Shown: positions 1 to 10,260, numbered from the stretch's first letter. The stretch: 64,000 nucleotides of DNA from Amycolatopsis granulosa (GCF_011758745.1 NZ_JAANOV010000001.1:4340001-4404000), one strand, 5' to 3'. The notes: a model not told the origin generated them from the letters alone. A program made the numbers and translations.

Positions 1-1857
1 CAGCTCGTCGACCGCGTCGCGTTCGTCGCGGTCCGGCCACAGCGCGGGCGTGGTCCCGGTCGCCGGGCTCGCCACGCAGTCGCGCTTGTGCACCTGTTCC
101 ACCCCTTCGCCGGGGCCGGCGATCAGTTCGCGGAACAGCTCGCAGCGCTCCTCCAGCTCGGCCGCGGTCCCGACGTCGACCACCTGGCCCCCGTCCAGCA
201 CGGCGATCCGGTCGGCCAGTGCCAGCGTGGACTTGCGGTGCGCGATCAGCAGGGTCGTGCGGGTCGCGGTGACCGAGCGCAGCGTCTCGTAGATGGCGGC
301 CTCGGTCACGGTGTCCACGGCGGAGGTGGCGTCGTCGAGGATCAGCACCCGCGGATCGGTCAGCAGGGCCCGCGCCAGGCCCAGCCGCTGCCGCTGGCCG
401 CCGGACAGCGTCAGCCCGCGCTCCCCGACCTGGGTGTCGTAGCCGTCCGGCAGCTCGGAGATGAACTCGTGTGCCTCGGCCGCCTTCGCCGCGGCGATCA
501 CCTCTTCGTCGCCGGCATCCGGGCGGCCGTAGGCGATGTTGTCGCGGATGGAGGTGGAGAACAGGAACGCTTCCTCGAACACCACGCCGATGGCCTGCCG
601 CAGGTCGGCTGTCCGCACGTCCCGCACGTCGCGATCGCCCAGCCGGACGCTGCCCGAATGCGCGTCGTAGAACCGGGGCAGCAGCAGCGAGATCGTCGAC
701 TTGCCGGATCCGGCCGTGCCGACCAGCGCCAGCGTCTCGCCGGGTTCGGCGCGCAGGCTCAGCCCGTCCAGCACCGGTTCCGACCGCGTGTAGCCGAACC
801 GCACGTCGTCCAGCTCGATGCTCAGCGGGCCGTCCGGCAGCGGCTTCGGGTCGGCCGGGTCGGTCACCTCGGGCTGCGCGTCGACCAGCTCGTACACGCG
901 CTCCGCCCCGGCCCGGGTCAGCTGGGCCTGCACCACCAGTGCGGACATCATGCGGGCCGGGCCGATCAGGCCGGACACGTAGCTGGCGAACGCGAGGAAC
1001 GTGCCGAGGCTGACCTGCCCGTTGAGCGCCAGGATGCCGCCGAAGGCCAGCACGGCGACCTGCCCGGCGGCCGGCAGTGCGGACGTCGTCGCGGTGGGCA
1101 CCGCGGCCAGCCGGGCCGCGCGCAACCGCTCGGCGAACAGCCGCCGCGCGGTCTTCTCCAGCCGCGCGACCTCCCGGGCCTCCTGCCCGAAGCCCTTGAC
1201 GACCCGCACGCCGGTGACGGTTTCCTCGACGTGCTGCGCCACGTCCGCGGCCCGCTGCTGCGCCGACCAGGTGGCGGGGAACAGGCGCTTGCGGGCCGTT
1301 CCCGCGACGATCGCCACCGCGGGCACCACGATCAGCGCGATCACGGTCAGGCCCGGCGACATCCACAGCATCGCGGCGACGGAGAACACCGCGAACACCA
1401 CCGAGCCCGCCGACAACGGCACCACGAACAGCAGCGACACGACCAGTTGCAGGTCCGTGATGGCGCGGGACACCACCTGCCCGGTGCGCAGCGAGTCCTG
1501 CTTGCCGCCGTCCAGCCTGGACACCGCGTCGAACACCCGCCGGCGCAGGTCGTGCTGCACGTCCAGGGCCAGCCGCCCGCCGACGTACCGCCGCACGAAC
1601 GCGGTGCCGAACATGAGCAGCTGGACACCGACCAGGCCGGCGACGAGCAGGCCCAGCCGGTCGGTCTGCCGCAGCACCGCGTCGTCCACGGCGACCTTCA
1701 CCAGCAGCGGGCTCGCGGCCTGCAGGCCGACGCTGAGCACCGCCGCGGCCATCGCCGCCACGACCAGAACCGGATGCCGCCAGCAGGCCGCGGCCAGCCG
1801 GCGGATCCAGCCGTTCGGTTCGTCCCCGGAGTCGCGTAGTGGTCGTGCGGTCACCAC
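1..1857 (-). CDS. ABC exporter half-transporter (TMD-NBD), C-terminal end beyond the window
   Basis: Partial gene: 619 codons are visible and the reading frame runs off the left edge. A membrane domain (first membrane helix about residues 25-50) precedes an ATPase domain with Walker A GTAGSGKST (about 380), signature LSGGQRQ (about 486), Walker B LILDDATSAVD (about 506) and an H-loop histidine (IAHRK, about 538). The family is the type IV ABC exporters (multidrug/lipid/peptide export). The residue after the Walker B aspartate is Asp rather than the catalytic Glu, which is typical of the degenerate half of heterodimeric exporters, so the partner half probably lies just outside the window. The GTG start is fixed by an in-frame TAA three codons upstream. 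It follows the ABC-2 permease by 20 nt and is probably in the same operon. Substrate unknown. Confidence 0.9.
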   Translation of the reverse strand, partial: MVTARPLRDSGDEPNGWIRRLAAACWRHPVLVVAAMAAAVLSVGLQAASPLLVKVAVDDAVLRQTDRLGLLVAGLVGVQLLMFGTAFVRRYVGGRLALDVQHDLRRRVFDAVSRLDGGKQDSLRTGQVVSRAITDLQLVVSLLFVVPLSAGSVVFAVFSVAAMLWMSPGLTVIALIVVPAVAIVAGTARKRLFPATWSAQQRAADVAQHVEETVTGVRVVKGFGQEAREVARLEKTARRLFAERLRAARLAAVPTATTSALPAAGQVAVLAFGGILALNGQVSLGTFLAFASYVSGLIGPARMMSALVVQAQLTRAGAERVYELVDAQPEVTDPADPKPLPDGPLSIELDDVRFGYTRSEPVLDGLSLRAEPGETLALVGTAGSGKSTISLLLPRFYDAHSGSVRLGDRDVRDVRTADLRQAIGVVFEEAFLFSTSIRDNIAYGRPDAGDEEVIAAAKAAEAHEFISELPDGYDTQVGERGLTLSGGQRQRLGLARALLTDPRVLILDDATSAVDTVTEAAIYETLRSVTATRTTLLIAHRKSTLALADRIAVLDGGQVVDVGTAAELEERCELFRELIAGPGEGVEQVHKRDCVASPATGTTPALWPDRDERDAVDEL

Positions 1858-1877
1858 GCCAGGTTATGCGTGCCCGG

Positions 1878-2758
1878 TCAGGTGATGTCGCGGCGCTGGT
1901 TCGAGGCCCAGCCGGCGGCGAAGAACATCACGGTCCAGGCGAGGAACACCAGCGCGGCGGCCCACCACGAGATCACGCCGGGCGCGCCGGCCGCGAGCTG
2001 GAGGCCCAGCTTGTCCCAGTGCTCGACGTCACCCGGCAGGTTGAGCGAGCTGATCCCGAACGCGTCCGCGGCGATGCCGCCGACGATCCCGTTCGCGGCG
2101 CCGTTCGGCAGGATCGCGCCGAAGATGTCGCTGGTGTTCCACAGCGCCACCAGCAGCACGTTCTCCACCAGCAGGAACCAGCCGATCAGCAGGATGACGG
2201 CCAGCACGACCCGGTTCAGCACCGCGCCGAACCCGATGCCGAACAACGTCACCAGGGCGTAGGCCAGCACGGTCCCGCCGAGCGCGGCGAGCCACTCGCC
2301 GCCGCTGGGCAGCCGGTCGCCGTTGACGGTGACGACGGTCGCCAGCGCCGCGACCGCGAAGCTGAGCAGCCCGTACAAGGCGCCCCACAGCAGGTAGGTG
2401 ATCATCTTCGCGGTCAGCGCGGACACCCGGTTCGGCGCGGTGAGGAACGTGGTGGTGATCGTCCGGCTGCTGTATTCGCCGGCCAGCGCGAAGACGCCGA
2501 AGATCGCCGGGATCAGCTGGGCGATGTTCACACCGTGCGCGATGCTCAGCAGCCCGACGGGCAGCGCGTCGGCCGACACCCCGGCCTGCCCGGCGATGAT
2601 GCGCGCGGTCCCGCTGCCGATGTAGTCGGCGAAGTCGTTGGTGATCCGGCCCCACACGAACGACATCCAGAACGCGACCAGCACCAGCGGGATGATCAGG
2701 ATCCACCAGGTGTTGAGGCTCAGGGTCTTGCGGAACTCCGCCTTGATCAACCGGCCCA

Positions 2759-2759
<1 letters not shown>
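1878..2759 (-). CDS. ABC-2 type transporter permease
   Basis: 293-residue integral membrane protein with about six hydrophobic segments, beginning MGRLIKAEFRKTL, the usual amphipathic N-terminus of ABC-2 permeases that precedes the first membrane helix (LNTWWILIIPLVL). It should pair with the ATPase encoded immediately upstream. The ATG lies inside the TGATG junction with that gene's stop, which argues for translational coupling and decides the start; the frame stays open further upstream but only inside the ATPase gene. Resembles Streptomyces/mycobacterial two-component ABC-2 exporters with a separate ATPase. The cargo cannot be read from sequence. Confidence 0.88.
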
Positions 2760-3808
<1,049 letters not shown>

Positions 3809-3842
3809 GTGCGCCCCTCCCCGCCCGGTGAACATGATCGCG

Positions 3843-3884
3843 GGGCACATAGTGCCCTACTCGCGACCGGATGAACCGATCCGG
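3843..3884. promoter_or_regulatory. Two stacked inverted repeats upstream of the ABC operon
   Basis: GGGCAC-ata-GTGCCC (3843-3857) lies about 35 nt upstream of the ATPase start, and CCGGAT-gaaccg-ATCCGG (3867-3884) follows. On the transcribed strand the first repeat covers an ACTATG that could act as a -10 box, so it may be an operator. No regulator gene is adjacent. Confidence 0.35.
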
Positions 3885-4053
3885 CACCGCGTGTCGGGCG
3901 GGCGGGCGGACAAAAAGGGGCGACCCGCTCAACCAGCCTGGGGGTCACTGGGAGCGGGCCGCCACTGACCAGCTTAGGTGGTATCCCGGGACTTCGCTTA
4001 CGCGGGGGGCCAAGTTCCCCGGGAAAAATTCTTCACGGACCACGCCGGGAGGT
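3885..4053. other. Non-coding spacer between the ald terminator and the ABC promoter region
   Basis: No convincing gene on either strand. Contains a short GC palindrome TTCCCCGGGAA near 4015-4025, but nothing else that I can assign. Confidence 0.5.
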
Positions 4054-4081
4054 GGGCGGTCCCTGACCCGCGGGACCGCCC
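4054..4081 (-). terminator. Hairpin terminator downstream of ald
   Basis: Perfect 10-bp stem GGGCGGTCCC / GGGACCGCCC with an 8-nt loop, starting 8 nt after the ald stop codon. On the minus strand it is followed after about 20 nt by AAGAATTTTTCC rather than immediately by a T-tract. Confidence 0.75.
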
Positions 4082-4088
4082 GTTCCGC

Positions 4089-5204
4089 TCAGCCGAGGGC
4101 TTCGGCCAGCGGTGTGTGCGCCAGGTCGTGGGCCTGCGCGACGGCCGCGTTGGTCAGGGCGCCCGCGTGGGCGTTCAGGCCCAGCGACAGCGGCTGGTTG
4201 CCGCGCAGCGCCGCCTGCCAGCCGCGGTCGGCCAGCTGGATCGCGTAGGGGAGCGTGACGTTGGTCAGCGCGTAGGTGCTGGTGCGCGGGACCGCGCCGG
4301 GCATGTTCGCCACGCAGTAGAACACCGACTCGTGCACGGTGTAGGTCGGGTCGTCGTGCGTCGTCGGGTGCGAATCGGCGAAGCAGCCGCCCTGGTCGAT
4401 CGCGATGTCGACCAGCACGCTGCCCGGCTGCATGCGTGCGACCAGATCGTTCGACACCAGCTTCGGTGCTCGCGCGCCCGGCACCAGCACGGCGCCGATC
4501 ACCAGGTCGGCCTCCAGCACGGCCTGCTCCACCGCGAAGGCGTTGGAGGTGACGGTGCGGATCCGGCCGCCGAAGTCGTGGTCGATCTGCCGCAGCCGGT
4601 CCACATTGGTGTCCAGGATCTCGACGTCGGAGCCGAGGCCGAGCGCGATGCGCGCGGCGTTCAGGCCGGCGACGCCGCCACCGATGACCACCACGCGGGC
4701 CGGGTGCACGCCGGGCACACCGCCGGGCAGCACGCCGCGGCCACCGCTGGGCTTGAGCAGGGAGTGCGCGCCGACCTGCGGCGCGAGCCGCCCCGCGACC
4801 TCGGACATCGGCGCGAGCAGCGGCAACGCTCCGGTCGGCAGCTGCACGGTCTCGTACGCGATCGCGGTGGTGCCGGCGTCCAGCAGAGCCTGCGTCAGCG
4901 GGCGGTCGGCCGCGAGGTGGAGGTAGGTGAACAGGACCTGGTCGCGCCGCAGCCGCGAGTACTCCTCGGCAACCGGTTCCTTGACCTTGAGGACCAGCTC
5001 GCCCTCGGCCCACACGTCGTCGGCGGTGGCGAGGATCTTCGCCCCGGCGGCGACGTACTCGTCGTCGCTGATCGCGGACCCGGTTCCGGCGCCGGCCTCG
5101 ATGACGACCTCGTGGCCTCGGGTGGTCAGCTCGTGCACCCCGGCGGGGGTCACGGCGACCCGGTACTCGTGCTTCTTGACCTCGCGGGGGACGGCGATGC
5201 GCAC
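4089..5204 (-). CDS. ald: Alanine dehydrogenase
   Basis: 371 residues, the normal family length. Catalyses reversible NAD-dependent deamination of L-alanine to pyruvate and ammonium. It starts VRIAVPREVKKHEYRV, the hallmark N-terminus, and shows the lysine/histidine substrate-site motifs LKVKEP and YLHLA, the KPSGGRGVLPGG loop and a Rossmann GGGVAGLNAA turn before a long second half. The GTG start is preceded by GGAGGA at 6 nt. Monocistronic, with a strong hairpin terminator directly downstream. In mycobacteria ald is controlled by an Lrp-type regulator (AldR); an inverted repeat lies in the divergent region with the next gene, but no Lrp gene is seen here. Confidence 0.96.
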   Translation of the reverse strand: MRIAVPREVKKHEYRVAVTPAGVHELTTRGHEVVIEAGAGTGSAISDDEYVAAGAKILATADDVWAEGELVLKVKEPVAEEYSRLRRDQVLFTYLHLAADRPLTQALLDAGTTAIAYETVQLPTGALPLLAPMSEVAGRLAPQVGAHSLLKPSGGRGVLPGGVPGVHPARVVVIGGGVAGLNAARIALGLGSDVEILDTNVDRLRQIDHDFGGRIRTVTSNAFAVEQAVLEADLVIGAVLVPGARAPKLVSNDLVARMQPGSVLVDIAIDQGGCFADSHPTTHDDPTYTVHESVFYCVANMPGAVPRTSTYALTNVTLPYAIQLADRGWQAALRGNQPLSLGLNAHAGALTNAAVAQAHDLAHTPLAEALG

Positions 5205-5276
5205 TGCTTCCTCCTGCTGGTGGTGAACGTGGTGGTGCCCACGGTGAGCCACCCGGATGGTGGTGTCATCGTGCTC

Positions 5277-5295
5277 CGCCGACAATTCTTCGGCG
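5277..5295. promoter_or_regulatory. Inverted repeat between ald and the quinone-reductase gene
   Basis: CGCCGA-caattct-TCGGCG, 6-bp arms, in the 156-bp divergent intergenic region about 75 nt from the ald start and 65 nt from the next gene. Possible operator for an Lrp-type regulator; no regulator is adjacent, so this is only a candidate. Confidence 0.35.
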
Positions 5296-5339
5296 CATGG
5301 CTGGTTCCGGCGCGACAAGGTGTTGACCTCCAGCATGGT

Positions 5340-5360
5340 GGAGATCGCAGGATGATCTCC
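5340..5360 (+). promoter_or_regulatory. Hairpin carrying the ribosome site of the quinone-reductase gene
   Basis: GGAGATC-gcaggat-GATCTCC forms a perfect 7-bp stem whose loop contains the AGGA ribosome site and which ends on the base before the chosen ATG (5361). Such a structure could limit or regulate translation initiation. Confidence 0.5.
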
Positions 5361-6293
5361 ATGAGAGCAGTGTGGTTGACCGAGTTCGGCGGACCCGACG
5401 TGCTGGTGGCCGGGGACGCACCGGATCCGGTGCCCGGTCCCGGCCAGGTGCTGATCGGTGTGACGTTCGCCAACATCACGTTCGTGGAGACGCAGTTCCG
5501 GTCGGGCCTGCCCGGGCCGTTCCGGGCGGAGCCGCCGGTCATCCCGGGCAACGGGGTCGGCGGGGTGGTGCTGGCCGGCCCGGACGACCTGGTCGGTGCG
5601 GCGGTGGTGACCAGCCTGACCGGGTCGGGCGGTTACGCGGAGCGCGCCGTGGTGGACGCGACCGCGCCGTTCCGGGTGCCGGACGGCCTGGCACTGGACG
5701 ACGCGGTCGCGCTGCTGGCCGACGGCCGGACCGCCATGGCACTGATCCGCGCGGCCGGGGTGTCCGCGGGGGAGCGGGTGCTGGTGCTGGCCGCCGCCGG
5801 CGGGGTGGGCAGCATTCTCGTGCAACTGGCGCGCAACGCCGGGGCAACGGTGGTCGCCGCGGCCGGTGGTGCCCGGAAGACGGCGGTGGCGCTCGACCTC
5901 GGCGCGGAGACGGCCGTGGACTACACCCGGCCGGACTGGGCAGGTGAGGCCGGCCCGGTGGACGTCGTGTTCGACGGCGTCGGCGGCGCGATCGGAGCGG
6001 CCGCGTTCGGCCTGGTGCGGCGTGGTGGCCGGCACTTCAGCTACGGACTGGCCAGCGGCGGGTGGACGGAGGTGTCCGAGGAGGAGGCGTCCACGCGTGG
6101 TGTCCGGTTGCACCGCGGTGCGCTGGGCAGCCCGGCGGACCTGCGGGACGCCACCGAGTCGGTCCTGGCCGAGGCGGCCGCCGGACGGGTGAAACCCCTG
6201 ATCGGGCAACGTTTCCCGCTCGCGCGGGCCGCCGATGCCCACCGCGCCATCGAGTCCCGCGGGACGATCGGCAAGACGCTGCTCGAAGTCTGA
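5361..6293 (+). CDS. Zinc-independent quinone-oxidoreductase-like MDR enzyme
   Basis: 310 residues. N-terminal GroES-like fold (MRAVWLTEFGGPDVL) and a Rossmann domain with AAAGGVGSILVQLAR, the NADPH-binding signature of the medium-chain dehydrogenase/reductase family. No zinc-ligand cysteines of the alcohol dehydrogenase type are visible, so it groups with NADPH:quinone reductases / enoyl reductases (QOR). Substrate unknown. The ATG at 5361 was preferred over the in-frame ATG at 5352 because AGGA stands 8 nt before it. Transcribed alone, divergently from ald. Confidence 0.85.
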   Translation: MRAVWLTEFGGPDVLVAGDAPDPVPGPGQVLIGVTFANITFVETQFRSGLPGPFRAEPPVIPGNGVGGVVLAGPDDLVGAAVVTSLTGSGGYAERAVVDATAPFRVPDGLALDDAVALLADGRTAMALIRAAGVSAGERVLVLAAAGGVGSILVQLARNAGATVVAAAGGARKTAVALDLGAETAVDYTRPDWAGEAGPVDVVFDGVGGAIGAAAFGLVRRGGRHFSYGLASGGWTEVSEEEASTRGVRLHRGALGSPADLRDATESVLAEAAAGRVKPLIGQRFPLARAADAHRAIESRGTIGKTLLEV

Positions 6294-6336
6294 TCCGGAC
6301 TCGCGCCCGTGCGCCGGGCCGCGAGTTCCACCTTCC

Positions 6337-7059
6337 TCAGGCGGTGTCCGCCCGGGCGGCATCGCCGGTGGCGATCACCCCGGCACGCGTCACGCGCATG
6401 ATCACGCCGAACTTGTTGTCGTGCCGCCGGATCAGGTGGGATTGCAGCTCCGGCCACCGCGCGCGGCCGGACGGGTCCCAGCTGGGCACCGCGCAGCGGA
6501 TGCACGGCCCGGCGCGTTCGCCGGTCACCTCGAGCGTCACGTCACCGGCCCGGAGCACCGTGCCGGCCGTCCAGTCCTCCTCGGCGAACGGCGGTGCGTC
6601 GAGCGTCAGGTGCAGGTTCGGCCGGAACCGGTCGAGTTCGACCGGCCTGCCGAGTTCCGCCGCGAGCGCCGCCAGCGACGCGGCGAACGTGACCAGCACC
6701 GTCGGCCCGCGATCCTGCTGCCCGTCGGCCGCGCGGAGTTCCACCGGCATCCCGAACGAGTCCGCCAGCGCGTCCGCCAGCCCGGGCTCGTCCCAGTGCC
6801 ACGCCCGGCCGTCCGGGGCGTGCAGCACCGGCGGTTTCGGCGGGTCGATCACCGCCCCGTACTCCGCGCTCCAGGTGAGCATCGCCGGGTTCTGGCGCAC
6901 CGTCAGCAGGTTGCCGCGGCGCCGGTCCCGGCCGTCGACGAGCGCGTGCGCCCGGTCGCCCGCCACGCCCCGTTCGTCGAAACGCGCGGCCTCGATCTCC
7001 TCGCCCCGCAACGACTTCACCGGCCAGCGGTGCACCGCGGCAACAGACCCGTCGAACAC
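6337..7059 (-). CDS. MOSC domain-containing protein
   Basis: 240 residues. An N-terminal beta-barrel segment (VAAVHRWPVKSLRGEEI) is followed by a MOSC domain; the ERAGPCIRC segment near the C-terminus supplies the conserved cysteine that in this family (molybdenum cofactor sulfurase C-terminal domain, YiiM/mARC relatives) handles sulfur or the molybdenum ligand. The GTG at 7059 follows AGGAGG by 4 nt and leaves an 8-nt gap after the PucR gene. The ATG at 7077 would overlap that gene by 10 nt and is the alternative. The substrate is not predictable. Confidence 0.82.
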   Translation of the reverse strand: MFDGSVAAVHRWPVKSLRGEEIEAARFDERGVAGDRAHALVDGRDRRRGNLLTVRQNPAMLTWSAEYGAVIDPPKPPVLHAPDGRAWHWDEPGLADALADSFGMPVELRAADGQQDRGPTVLVTFAASLAALAAELGRPVELDRFRPNLHLTLDAPPFAEEDWTAGTVLRAGDVTLEVTGERAGPCIRCAVPSWDPSGRARWPELQSHLIRRHDNKFGVIMRVTRAGVIATGDAARADTA

Positions 7060-7067
7060 GAACCCTC

Positions 7068-8585
7068 CTACGACCATCGCACGGTCACCAGTTGTACCAG
7101 CAGCGCCAGGCGGACATCGGCCTCGTCCAGGTCGAGCGGTACGAGGTCGAGCACCCGGCGCATCCGGTACCGGAACGTGTTGGGATGGATCCGCAACGCC
7201 TGCGCGGCGGAGCGCGGGTCGCCGGGGTGGCGCAGCCATTCATAGAGCGTCTCGACGTACTCGGTGCGGTTGGCCCGGTCGTACTCGCGCAAGGTGTCCA
7301 GCGGCCCGAGTTCCACGACACCCGCCGCGGCCGCGGCCGTCGCCGTGCGGTGCAACGCCAGCGCGGTCCACAACCCGTCGAAACTGCCGGACGACGCCTC
7401 GACCACTCCGGCGCGCAGCAGGCTCAGCGTCTCCTCGGCCTCCGCACGGGACCGGGGCAGCTCGCCCAGCTTCACCGCGCTCCCGGCCGCCACCCGGGGC
7501 GCGCCCCGCGCCGGGTCGGCCAGGGCGGACCAGTTCGCCCCGTCCGGCACCACCGTGTACAGCAGCCCGCCCAGCTCCGTCGCGATCGGACGGTGCCCGA
7601 TGCCCTGCGACATCCGTTCCAGCAACGCCAGCCGCAGTCCCTCGTCGTCGCCGGGGGTGTCGATCACCACCACGCGGTGCGGCTCGTCGGTCAGCTCCAG
7701 CTCCGCGACCGCCGCGCGCGGCCCGGCCTTCCCCTCCAGCACCGCGCGCAGCAACTCGGCCGAGGCCCGCCGCTGCGCGTCCGCGTGGGCGCGGCGCCGC
7801 AACAGGTGCAACGCCACGACCGGCGCGGTGTCCGCGAAGGCCGCCGCCCGTTCGTCCGACACCGGCCCGCGCACCACCGCCCACATCGACCCGAGCAGTT
7901 CGCCGCCCATCCGGATCGGCACGATCAGCCGCGGCAGCGTGCCGTCCCGCTGCGCGGGCACGAAGATCGTCTGCCGCCCGCGGGACAGTTCCCGGAACAC
8001 CCCGCGGGAGCGGAACTTGGCGAGCACGTCGTCCGGGATGCGCCGGCCCATGATCGTCGACACCCGCGCCGGGTCGGTGATGTCCTGCCGCGCCGAGTAG
8101 GCCAGCACCCGCGAGTTCGTGTCCTCGATCGTCACCGGCGCGTCCACCACCGCCGCGACCGCGTCCGCGAGCCGGAACAGGTCGCCCGACCCGGGATCGC
8201 CCTCCAGCGACTCGGGTTCCTCGGCGGCCGCGTCCAGCACCGTCCGCAGCAGCCACACCAGCTGCGCCCACGCCGTCGCCGCGTGCACCTCGATCAGCGC
8301 GATGCCCGCCGTCCGCGCCGCCCGCCGGACCGGCGGCTTGCGGGCGACCGGCGGTTTCAGCAGGACCGCCGCCGCGCCGGCCGCGGCGCTGTTGCGCACC
8401 AGCTCGACCGCCGCGTCCGGGCCGGTCGTGGCGACGCCGAGCACCAGGTCACCCGCCGCGAGTTGCGCGGGCGCCCCGGGCTCGGCGATCACCACGTCCG
8501 CCACGGCCGGGCAGGGATCCGGCAGCTGCACGGCGTGCAGCAGGGTCGGCCCCACCCGGTCGACGACGCTGCGGACGGACACCAT
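7068..8585 (-). CDS. PucR-family transcriptional regulator
   Basis: 505 residues. An N-terminal PucR-type sensory region (about 1-120) is followed by a GAF-like middle and a C-terminal helix-turn-helix near residues 445-495 (AAQALRIHPNTFRYRMRRV), the canonical PucR/HTH_30 end. Family members control purine, amino acid or aromatic catabolism by binding small metabolites. Its stop codon overlaps the ribosome site of the MOSC gene, so the two are likely co-transcribed, and it starts 17 nt after the stop of the FAD monooxygenase, which may be part of the same transcript or a target. Confidence 0.87.
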   Translation of the reverse strand: MVSVRSVVDRVGPTLLHAVQLPDPCPAVADVVIAEPGAPAQLAAGDLVLGVATTGPDAAVELVRNSAAAGAAAVLLKPPVARKPPVRRAARTAGIALIEVHAATAWAQLVWLLRTVLDAAAEEPESLEGDPGSGDLFRLADAVAAVVDAPVTIEDTNSRVLAYSARQDITDPARVSTIMGRRIPDDVLAKFRSRGVFRELSRGRQTIFVPAQRDGTLPRLIVPIRMGGELLGSMWAVVRGPVSDERAAAFADTAPVVALHLLRRRAHADAQRRASAELLRAVLEGKAGPRAAVAELELTDEPHRVVVIDTPGDDEGLRLALLERMSQGIGHRPIATELGGLLYTVVPDGANWSALADPARGAPRVAAGSAVKLGELPRSRAEAEETLSLLRAGVVEASSGSFDGLWTALALHRTATAAAAAGVVELGPLDTLREYDRANRTEYVETLYEWLRHPGDPRSAAQALRIHPNTFRYRMRRVLDLVPLDLDEADVRLALLVQLVTVRWS

Positions 8586-8601
8586 TTCCGCAGGATACGG
8601 T

Positions 8602-10188
8602 CTACCTGCTCAGGACACGGGCCAGGACGTCCCGCAAGGTGGCGGCCGGGTCCGCGGTGCCGCCGGCCGAGCGCCACGCCACGATCCCGTCCGGCCGCAC
8701 CAGGCTGGCGCCGCCCTCGCGCAGGCCGAACCGCGCGCCGAACACGCCCCGCGGGTCGTCGAAATCGCGGCCGGCTTCCCGGTAGTCCAGGTCGAGACCG
8801 GTCTCCGCGCGGACCGCGTCAACCGCGTCGCGCCATCCGCCGGTGGCGAACAGCACCCAGCCGTGGCCCAGGAAGTCCCAGGTGGAGCCGGTCGTGGTGG
8901 GCACGGTCGGTGCGCGGAACCCGGGCCGCCCGGACGGTTCCACCGGGTTCTCCAGCCGGTCGGTGTCGCCGGTGTCTTCGGTGTTCTCGCTGTCTTCGGT
9001 GAGCACGGCGCCGGACCGGTAGCGGAACCCGAGGGTGAGGGCCATCTGGTCGACCGGTTCCGGTGCCCCGGTCAGGTCGAGCTCGGGGAACATCCGCTCC
9101 TTGGCGTTGTGCAGCGAGGTGCCGACCACCATCTCCGCGATCGGCCTGCGCTCGGCGTCGTAGCTGTCCAGCAGGCCCGGACCGGCGTCGCCGCGGATCA
9201 CCGCGGCGAGTTTCCACGCGATGTCGTGCCCGTCGCCGACCGCGGTGTTGCCGCCCATGCCGCCGGTGGGCGGGGTGACCTTGGCGGCGTCGCCGACCAG
9301 GAACACCCGCCCGGCGGAGAACCGGTCGGCGACCCGCGCGGCCATCTCCCAGGCGCCCGTCCACTGGATCTTCGGTTGCAGATCGGGCAGGTCGGTGGCG
9401 AGCCGGATCAGGTGGACCAGCCGCTCCTCCGGGAAGTCCGCGGCGGTTTCCCCGCGCTCGGGGTGCAGGTCGACGGCGAAGACGTAGCGGCCGGGGGTGT
9501 CGGTGTTGGTCAGCGCGCCGGTGAACTCCGCGTTCTGCAGGTAGTAGAGGTCGGTGACGTCGCGGTCCAGGCGGTCCCCGAGGTCGGTGTCGAACACGAC
9601 CCCGATCGAGTGCGCGATCGCGCCGATCCCGGTGGTCCCGATGCCGAGGGTGTTGCGGATCCGTCCGCGGCCGCCGTCCGCGGCGACCAGGTAGGACGCG
9701 CGCACGGTGGTCTCCTTGCCGCTGTCCCGCGAACGCAGGACCGCCGTCACCCCGTCCGCGTCCTGCTCGAACGACACCATCTCGGTGGAGAACCGCACGT
9801 CCGCACCGGCGGTGCGAGCCCGCGCGAGCAGGATCGGCTCCACCACGTCCTGGCCCGCCATGCCCCACGGCGCCGCGGTCGCCGCGCTCAGGTCGATCTC
9901 GCCGAGGTCCTCGACGAGCCGGTGGAACACCGGGCCGCCGAGGCTCGCCGCGACCGTGATCTTCAGGCCCTGTGAAGCCCGCTTGCTGACGCCGAGCACC
10001 TCGTGGTCGATCCCGGCGAACCGGTACAGCTCCATCGTGCGCGGCGTCTGGCCACTGGCTCGCGGGTGCAGTGCGGTGCCCGGATGCCGGTCCACCGTCA
10101 GCACCTGCACGCCCTCGATGGCGAGGAACATGCTCGCGGACAGGCCACCCAGTCCGGCCCCCACGACCAGGACGTCGACGTTTTCCAT
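8602..10188 (-). CDS. FAD-dependent aromatic monooxygenase (group A flavoprotein)
   Basis: 528 residues. GAGLGGL near the N-terminus binds the FAD ADP moiety, the ADGGRGRIR stretch is the DG motif, and FLVGDAAKVTPPTGGMGG is the GD motif contacting FAD ribose. The C-terminal thioredoxin-like domain (from about residue 400) is typical of polyketide/phenol hydroxylases such as PgaE, RdmE and MhpA. It would use NAD(P)H and O2 to hydroxylate an aromatic ring. ATG with AAGGAGA 6 nt upstream. No polyketide genes are adjacent, so an aromatic catabolic or detoxifying role is as likely as a biosynthetic one. Confidence 0.9.
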   Translation of the reverse strand: MENVDVLVVGAGLGGLSASMFLAIEGVQVLTVDRHPGTALHPRASGQTPRTMELYRFAGIDHEVLGVSKRASQGLKITVAASLGGPVFHRLVEDLGEIDLSAATAAPWGMAGQDVVEPILLARARTAGADVRFSTEMVSFEQDADGVTAVLRSRDSGKETTVRASYLVAADGGRGRIRNTLGIGTTGIGAIAHSIGVVFDTDLGDRLDRDVTDLYYLQNAEFTGALTNTDTPGRYVFAVDLHPERGETAADFPEERLVHLIRLATDLPDLQPKIQWTGAWEMAARVADRFSAGRVFLVGDAAKVTPPTGGMGGNTAVGDGHDIAWKLAAVIRGDAGPGLLDSYDAERRPIAEMVVGTSLHNAKERMFPELDLTGAPEPVDQMALTLGFRYRSGAVLTEDSENTEDTGDTDRLENPVEPSGRPGFRAPTVPTTTGSTWDFLGHGWVLFATGGWRDAVDAVRAETGLDLDYREAGRDFDDPRGVFGARFGLREGGASLVRPDGIVAWRSAGGTADPAATLRDVLARVLSR

Positions 10189-10225
10189 GATCTCTCCTTG
10201 CTGTGGAAATCCCTGTTGCCGAGTA

Positions 10226-10240
10226 TCTTAGCGACTGAGA
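10226..10240. promoter_or_regulatory. Imperfect inverted repeat upstream of the monooxygenase
   Basis: TCTTAG-cga-CTGAGA (5 of 6 pairs) lies about 38 nt upstream of the monooxygenase start, in an AT-richer patch. Weak operator candidate. Confidence 0.3.
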
Positions 10241-10260
10241 GATTTAGTTTGCAAGGTGGC

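Noticed and set aside
8602-10188. A secondary-metabolite gene cluster around the aromatic monooxygenase
   Set aside because: No polyketide or peptide synthase, carrier protein or export gene in the neighbourhood.
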